Source of the DNA: Verrucomicrobia bacterium UBA2970
GTDB taxonomy: Bacteria > Verrucomicrobiota > Verrucomicrobiia > Limisphaerales > AAA164-E04
Length of the DNA: 10,577 nt
Assembly (NCBI GenBank): GCA_002348345.1
Contig: DEAY01000234.1
Span: 2,250 to 12,826 of the forward strand
Direction: 5' to 3'
This document shows, in pieces, positions 6,242 to 10,577 of this stretch. Both the position numbers and the translations under genes were made by a program. The notes below the pieces were generated by a model that made no database searches, was not told where the DNA came from, and saw only the letters and a list, made by a program, of their open reading frames with translations. How positions within the stretch are numbered: position 1 is the stretch's first letter; each line of letters starts with the position of its first letter.

Positions 6242-9200
6242 ATGAAGCCCTTTGACCTTATATTCTCGTTGAGTGCTCGACTGCCCGGAGCCTCGTTGAT
6301 TCTGATTGCCCTTCTCACAACAGTGCAACCCTCCCCCATCCAGGCCGAGGCGTTCGAAACCATTGGCAGCCAGTTCCAACCCTCCATCCAACCAATCCTG
6401 GATCGTTATTGCTTCGACTGCCATTCGGGTGAAGACGCGGAGGCGGAGATCGATCTGAGTGCCATCACCACCTTCAAGGCCGTTCGAGCCAACACCGATC
6501 TCTGGCTCAAGATCGAGCACATGCTCTCCACCCAGCAAATGCCTCCCAGGAAATCGGATCAATTGAACGATGAAGAGCAGGGCCGGCTCTCCCACTGGGT
6601 CGAAGCCTATCTCACTGCGGAAGCCGCCGCGCTGGCCGGTGATCCTGGACCGGTGGTGCTTCGCCGTCTCAACAACTCCGAATACACCTACACCGTGAGG
6701 GATCTCACCGGCGTCCCCTCCTTGGATCCCACGGCGGAATTCCCCATCGACGGGGCGGCGGGCGAGGGCTTCATCAATACCGGCGATGCCCTCAGTGTGT
6801 CCCCCTCTTTAATCCAGAAGTATTTAGACGCTGGAAAGGTCATCGCCAGCCATGCCGTGTTGCATCCTCTGGGGATTCGCTTCTCGGACAAAACGACCCG
6901 GCGGGATTGGACCGACGACTTGCTGGCGGAAATACGATCGTTCTATGCCCGCTATACCTCTCAGGGAGGCGGCATGAATGTCAATCTCCAGGGCATCCAG
7001 TTCGACACCAATCAAGGAGGTGTTCTCCCGATCAAGGACTACCTTTCAACGCTATGGCGAGAACGTCAGGCCTTGAGGGATGGTTCGACCTCGCTGACCG
7101 CCATCGCGGGCTCATCCCAATTGAACCAAAAATACCTGAGCACCCTTTGGGAGACCCTCCAAGGCAAGTCTCGCTCTGGAGGGCCCTCGATTTTGGTCGA
7201 CCGGATTCGCGAACGGTTTCAATCGACCACGAGTCCGGATCCCGTGATCGAGGAGATTCAAGGATGGCAGCAACCACTCTGGGTTCTCAATTCGATTGGT
7301 CACATCGGACGCGAGGGCGGCCCCGAGGGCTGGCTCGTGTCGGCGGACCCTCTTCAATCCGAAGCGTCGTTTGAACTCGATCTGTCCAAGCCCATCGGTG
7401 AACGCCCCTTTCTCGATGTTTACTTGACGGCCCACTCGGCGGGGGACGGGCATCAGGAGGACCAAGTCGTTTGGGACGAGCTCCTGCTGAGGGGAGAGAG
7501 CCTTCCCGACCTTCCCCTCAGCCAAGTCGAAAGCGCCTGGCAAAAGATCACCGAACTTCAGAGAGCGTTTCGCTCTCGGATTGGAGAGTATCTCGCGGCT
7601 GCCGGCGGATTCCAATCCGGTGGGGACCCTACGCTTCTGGCGAGGAATCATCAATTGGATCGCGCGACCTTCGAGCGTTTCTTGGCCTACCTTGACTACC
7701 GGGCTCCGGACTCGGAGCCGCTTGGCGGCCACTTTACCCAGAAAATACTCAGCGGCGGCGATTACTCTTTCGTTCAAGGTTGGGGCAGCCATTCAACGCC
7801 TTCGATCATGTCCAATGCCTCGGATCAAGACGTGCGGATTCCCGGACGGGCGAAACCGAAATCGGTCTTTGTTCATCCTTCGCCCACTGAGTATTCCGCC
7901 GTGGCCTGGACCAGTCCGATCGACGGAATGATCAAGGTGACCGGACTGATCGAGGACGCGCATCCGGAATGCGGTAATGGGGTGGAGTGGTACCTCACCA
8001 GACGAATGGGTAAAAAAGACCAGGTGCTGGGCAAGGGCGTCATTGGAACGCGGGGCGTCGAACGCCCGGTCATCCCGACGACAAGGATCCGACGCGGCGA
8101 TTCGGTGATTCTCTTCATCGGTCCCCGTGGTGGCAACCATGGCTGTGATCTCACTACGGTCGACCTCAACATCGAGACGCTCGCCGAACCTCTCAGGCAC
8201 TGGAATCTTGCCGACGACGTGGCGGAAACCATCCTGGAAGCGAATCCTCATGCCGATCAACAAGGTCACTCCAAGGTCTGGCATTTTCTCAAAGGAAATA
8301 TGAAGACGGTTCTCGAGGGGGCCTCGGCTTTCCTGTCTCCCCCAGAAGATTCCTTCATTGATCACTGGAGGAACTCTTCCGGACCGGAATCGCGGAAACG
8401 CCTCCAAGCGGAAATCATCGACCTGGCAAGCAATCCTCTCTCGAGCTCAGTCCAACCCCAAAACGTCGAAATGCTGTCCCACTTTGACAAACTCGCTGTG
8501 CCCTTGAGCCTTGCCGATTCGTTTGATTCTCTTGCAACCGACCCCCGTTTCACCGCCGCCGGGAACCCTGGAGAGAGTGCCACGCAACTCCTGATGCAGG
8601 CCCCCGAAACGGTCTCGATCCGAATCCCCGCCGAACTGGCCAAGGGTCGCAAACTCCATGCCCGCGGCCGCCTGAGAGACTCTAGCACCCTTGGAAGTGT
8701 CCAACTCGCCGTCACCACCGATCCACCACCTTCCGAGACGCTGGATCCCGGCCGGCCCATCCTGGTTGCCCCTGACTCCATTGCCGAGGCCCACTGGAAA
8801 AGGGCCTTGGACGACTTCCGCGAGCTCTTCCCTCCGGTACTCTGCTACACCAAGATCGTCCCCGTCGATGAAGTGGTGACCCTGACGCTCTTCTATCGTG
8901 AAGACGACCTTCTGAAACGACTGATGCTCTCCGAGGACGAAGAGGCGGAGCTGGATCGACTATGGGAGGAACTTCTCTTCGTCGCTCGCGAGCCTCTCGA
9001 GTTAGTCACCGCCTACGAACAACTCACCGAGTTCGCTACCCAGGATCGGCCGGATCTGGTCGAGGCCTGGAAACCTGCCAAGAAACCGATCCACGATCGG
9101 GCCGATGCCTTTCGGCAAACACTGGTGACGACCGAACCGATTCATCTTCAAGCCGCCCTCGACTTCGCCGCGAACGCCTGGCGACGACCGACCACCGATG

Positions 9201-10453
9201 ATGAGGAAGATCAACTCCGAGACCTCTATCAACGCTTTCGCACCGAGGAGCTGGGGCATGAGGCCTCGATCCGATTGCTCATCGCACGAATTCTGACCTC
9301 CCCTCGGTTTCTCTATCGAAGTGAGGAACCCGCGCCCGGTTCCGAGACCCTCCCGGTCCATCCCCACGAGCTGGCGACCCGACTCAGCTATTTCCTGTGG
9401 GGCTCTCAACCCGACGCTGAATTACGGGCCCTGGCGGCCGCGAACGCCCTGCTCGATGAGCGGACGCTGAAACGCCAACTCCATCGAATGCTGCGCGACC
9501 CCAGAGCCAAACGTCTCGCGATCGAATTCGCCAGCCAATGGTTTCACCTGAGAGACTTCGATCAGAACGATCAAAAAAACGAATCGCTGTTTCCCGAGTT
9601 CGCGATGCTTCGAGACGCCATGTATCAGGAAGTCCTGAACTTGTGCGCTCACATCTTCCAAGACAACCGCTCCATCCTCGACCTCATTAATGCCGAGTAT
9701 CGTTTCCTCAATGAACCCCTTGCCAAGCACTATGGCATTCAAAACATCCCCGGCTCAACCTTCCAAAAGGTCGCCATCCCCCGGACGGAAGGCCGAGGAG
9801 GGATCCTGGCGACGGCTGCCTTTCTGGCCTCCCAGTCGGGCGCATCCCGCACGAGCCCCATCCTACGAGGCAACTGGATCTCCGAGACCCTTCTCGGGGA
9901 AAAACTCCCCCGACCGCCACTGGATGTCCCGGTCCTGCCGGAGCAAGTGCCCTCAGGCCTGACGACGCGGGAATTGATCGAGCAGCACCGCACCAATCCC
10001 TCCTGCGCAAAGTGCCACGATCGAATCGATCCCTACGGATTGGCCCTCGAACGATTCGATCCCATCGGACGGGTTCGAGCAGAACCAGTCGACACCCGGA
10101 CGACCCTGGTTGACGGCACCGAGATTGAGGGACTCGTCGGCCTCCAAGATTATCTCGTCACGCAGCGGCGAGACGACTTTGTGGCTCAATTCTGCCGAAA
10201 ACTCCTCGGCTACTCGCTGGGCCGATCGATCCGGCTCTCGGACCGTCCCTTTTTGACCCAAATGGCAAACCAACTTGCGGACAACCGCTACCGATTCTAC
10301 GTGGCCGTCGAGGCCATCGTCCTGAGCCCTCAGTTCCGTACGATTCGAGGGCAGTCCCATCCAGACCATGCGGGGAATCAAGTCCCCGCGACTCGGCGAA
10401 CGACTTTCGGCAACACCCAACGAATCAAGCCTGGAGACTTTGTTAAAAAATGA
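6242..10453 (+). CDS. Secreted two-haem-motif DUF1592 protein (planctomycete cytochrome c / DUF1587-1595-1592-1588-1585)
   Basis: A 1403-residue exported protein of a PVC-typical family of unknown function. Order of parts: signal peptide 1-35 (hydrophobic core about 17-28, cleavage after I-Q-A); planctomycete cytochrome c domain with haem motif C57-F-D-C60-H61, ending near M-P-P (100-102); DUF1587 from about 138 (L-R-R-L-N-N-S-E-Y); a middle region of about 750 residues with beta-rich, carbohydrate-binding-like stretches near 370-420 and 505-640; DUF1595 about 965-1030; DUF1592 about 1039-1168; DUF1588 about 1180-1279 with a second haem motif C1255-A-K-C1258-H; and DUF1585 about 1299-1368. 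Two C-x-x-C-H motifs suggest covalent haem c and a redox role outside the cytoplasm (inference). Many relatives are 700-900 residues; this is the long form. The open frame begins with a TTG at 6200, but the ATG at 6242 starts a proper signal peptide. It is followed by a probable DUF1552 gene, its usual partner. The function of the pair is not established. Confidence 0.93.
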   Translation: MKPFDLIFSLSARLPGASLILIALLTTVQPSPIQAEAFETIGSQFQPSIQPILDRYCFDCHSGEDAEAEIDLSAITTFKAVRANTDLWLKIEHMLSTQQMPPRKSDQLNDEEQGRLSHWVEAYLTAEAAALAGDPGPVVLRRLNNSEYTYTVRDLTGVPSLDPTAEFPIDGAAGEGFINTGDALSVSPSLIQKYLDAGKVIASHAVLHPLGIRFSDKTTRRDWTDDLLAEIRSFYARYTSQGGGMNVNLQGIQFDTNQGGVLPIKDYLSTLWRERQALRDGSTSLTAIAGSSQLNQKYLSTLWETLQGKSRSGGPSILVDRIRERFQSTTSPDPVIEEIQGWQQPLWVLNSIGHIGREGGPEGWLVSADPLQSEASFELDLSKPIGERPFLDVYLTAHSAGDGHQEDQVVWDELLLRGESLPDLPLSQVESAWQKITELQRAFRSRIGEYLAAAGGFQSGGDPTLLARNHQLDRATFERFLAYLDYRAPDSEPLGGHFTQKILSGGDYSFVQGWGSHSTPSIMSNASDQDVRIPGRAKPKSVFVHPSPTEYSAVAWTSPIDGMIKVTGLIEDAHPECGNGVEWYLTRRMGKKDQVLGKGVIGTRGVERPVIPTTRIRRGDSVILFIGPRGGNHGCDLTTVDLNIETLAEPLRHWNLADDVAETILEANPHADQQGHSKVWHFLKGNMKTVLEGASAFLSPPEDSFIDHWRNSSGPESRKRLQAEIIDLASNPLSSSVQPQNVEMLSHFDKLAVPLSLADSFDSLATDPRFTAAGNPGESATQLLMQAPETVSIRIPAELAKGRKLHARGRLRDSSTLGSVQLAVTTDPPPSETLDPGRPILVAPDSIAEAHWKRALDDFRELFPPVLCYTKIVPVDEVVTLTLFYREDDLLKRLMLSEDEEAELDRLWEELLFVAREPLELVTAYEQLTEFATQDRPDLVEAWKPAKKPIHDRADAFRQTLVTTEPIHLQAALDFAANAWRRPTTDDEEDQLRDLYQRFRTEELGHEASIRLLIARILTSPRFLYRSEEPAPGSETLPVHPHELATRLSYFLWGSQPDAELRALAAANALLDERTLKRQLHRMLRDPRAKRLAIEFASQWFHLRDFDQNDQKNESLFPEFAMLRDAMYQEVLNLCAHIFQDNRSILDLINAEYRFLNEPLAKHYGIQNIPGSTFQKVAIPRTEGRGGILATAAFLASQSGASRTSPILRGNWISETLLGEKLPRPPLDVPVLPEQVPSGLTTRELIEQHRTNPSCAKCHDRIDPYGLALERFDPIGRVRAEPVDTRTTLVDGTEIEGLVGLQDYLVTQRRDDFVAQFCRKLLGYSLGRSIRLSDRPFLTQMANQLADNRYRFYVAVEAIVLSPQFRTIRGQSHPDHAGNQVPATRRTTFGNTQRIKPGDFVKK
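10370..10389 (+). repeat. GC-rich stem-loop near the 3' end of the DUF1592 gene
   Basis: GCGGGGA (10370-10376) and TCCCCGC (10383-10389) form a perfect 7-bp stem with a 6-nt loop, inside the coding sequence about 60 nt before the stop codon and past the DUF1585 domain. No T tract follows, so it is not a standard terminator. It may be only a coding coincidence. Confidence 0.35.
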
Positions 10454-10551
10454 GCTGCAAGACCTCTAAAGAGCCGTATGATTATGAGTGCTCCGGGCGT
10501 TGTCCCTTGTGGCCATGTCCGACTCAACCCTGTTTGAATCCTGCGAAATGA
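10450..10551 (+). CDS. Possible 33-residue cysteine-rich mini-protein
   Basis: A short open frame whose ATG overlaps the DUF1592 stop (ATGA at 10450-10453) and whose TGA overlaps the next gene's ATG (ATGA at 10548-10551), so it fills the gap exactly. The product would have five cysteines in 33 residues (C3, C14, C18, C23, C28) plus several prolines and no signal peptide. I recognise no family. The third-codon-position GC is only about half, lower than expected for a strong gene here, and there is no clear Shine-Dalgarno, so it could be a chance frame in a 94-bp spacer. The double overlap would permit translational coupling across the operon. The frame is also -1 relative to the DUF1592 gene, which ends in A6 directly before its stop, so slippage there could instead attach this sequence as a tail. 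Confidence 0.3.
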   Translation: MSCKTSKEPYDYECSGRCPLWPCPTQPCLNPAK

Positions 10552-10577
10552 ATACCAAACCCTTCTCTCGACGTACC
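10548..10577 (+). CDS. N-terminus of probable DUF1552 protein (cut by window edge)
   Basis: Only ten codons are present, M-N-T-K-P-F-S-R-R-T. The S-R-R-T pattern is the start of a twin-arginine (Tat) export signal, and DUF1552 proteins typically begin this way (S-R-R-T-F-L) and are encoded directly after DUF1592 genes. The identification rests on these residues and on context. The start is placed at the ATG 10548-10550; no Shine-Dalgarno is evident. If correct, it is a Tat-exported partner of the haem-motif protein just upstream, with unknown function. Confidence 0.6.
   Translation, partial: MNTKPFSRRT

Overview
The window reads as chromosomal DNA of a PVC-superphylum bacterium (Planctomycetota or Verrucomicrobiota). 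The strongest evidence is the right half: a secreted protein with the planctomycete cytochrome c / DUF1587 / DUF1595 / DUF1592 / DUF1588 / DUF1585 architecture, followed at the edge by the twin-arginine start of a probable DUF1552 partner. A secreted sulfatase next to a creatininase-family amidohydrolase fits the same lineage. Shine-Dalgarno sites are mostly weak or absent, also common there. The phylum itself cannot be decided from this sequence.

Layout. (1) 48-2229, minus strand: a two-gene unit, the exported sulfatase (850-2229) followed after 46 bp by a cytoplasmic creatininase-family protein (48-803). (2) 2230-2629: a 400-bp gap upstream of both flanking, divergent genes, with no gene I can support. 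(3) 2630-3997, plus strand: a YfcC-family membrane transporter. (4) 4001-6085, minus strand: a secreted S9 (DPP5-like) peptidase, convergent with the transporter and only 3 bp from it. (5) 6086-6241: a compact divergent control region with a perfect 11-bp inverted repeat, a 10-bp direct repeat and a plausible promoter that would give an almost leaderless mRNA. (6) 6242-10453, plus strand: the 1403-residue two-haem-motif DUF1592 protein. (7) 10450-10551: a possible 33-residue cysteine-rich mini-gene joined by ATGA overlaps to the genes on both sides. (8) 10548-10577: the first ten codons of the probable DUF1552 protein.

Functionally, this looks like a set of degradative and envelope genes: sulfate ester hydrolysis, small amide hydrolysis, peptide hydrolysis, uptake of small organic or amino-acid-like solutes, and a periplasmic c-type cytochrome module of unknown role. 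Most products have signal peptides or membrane segments. No tRNA, rRNA, CRISPR array, insertion sequence or phage gene was seen.

The points most worth a second look are two long G homopolymers (G10 and G8) inside the peptidase gene, the doubly overlapping cysteine-rich mini-ORF, the missing active-site residues of the sulfatase, and the inverted and direct repeats between the two divergent genes.
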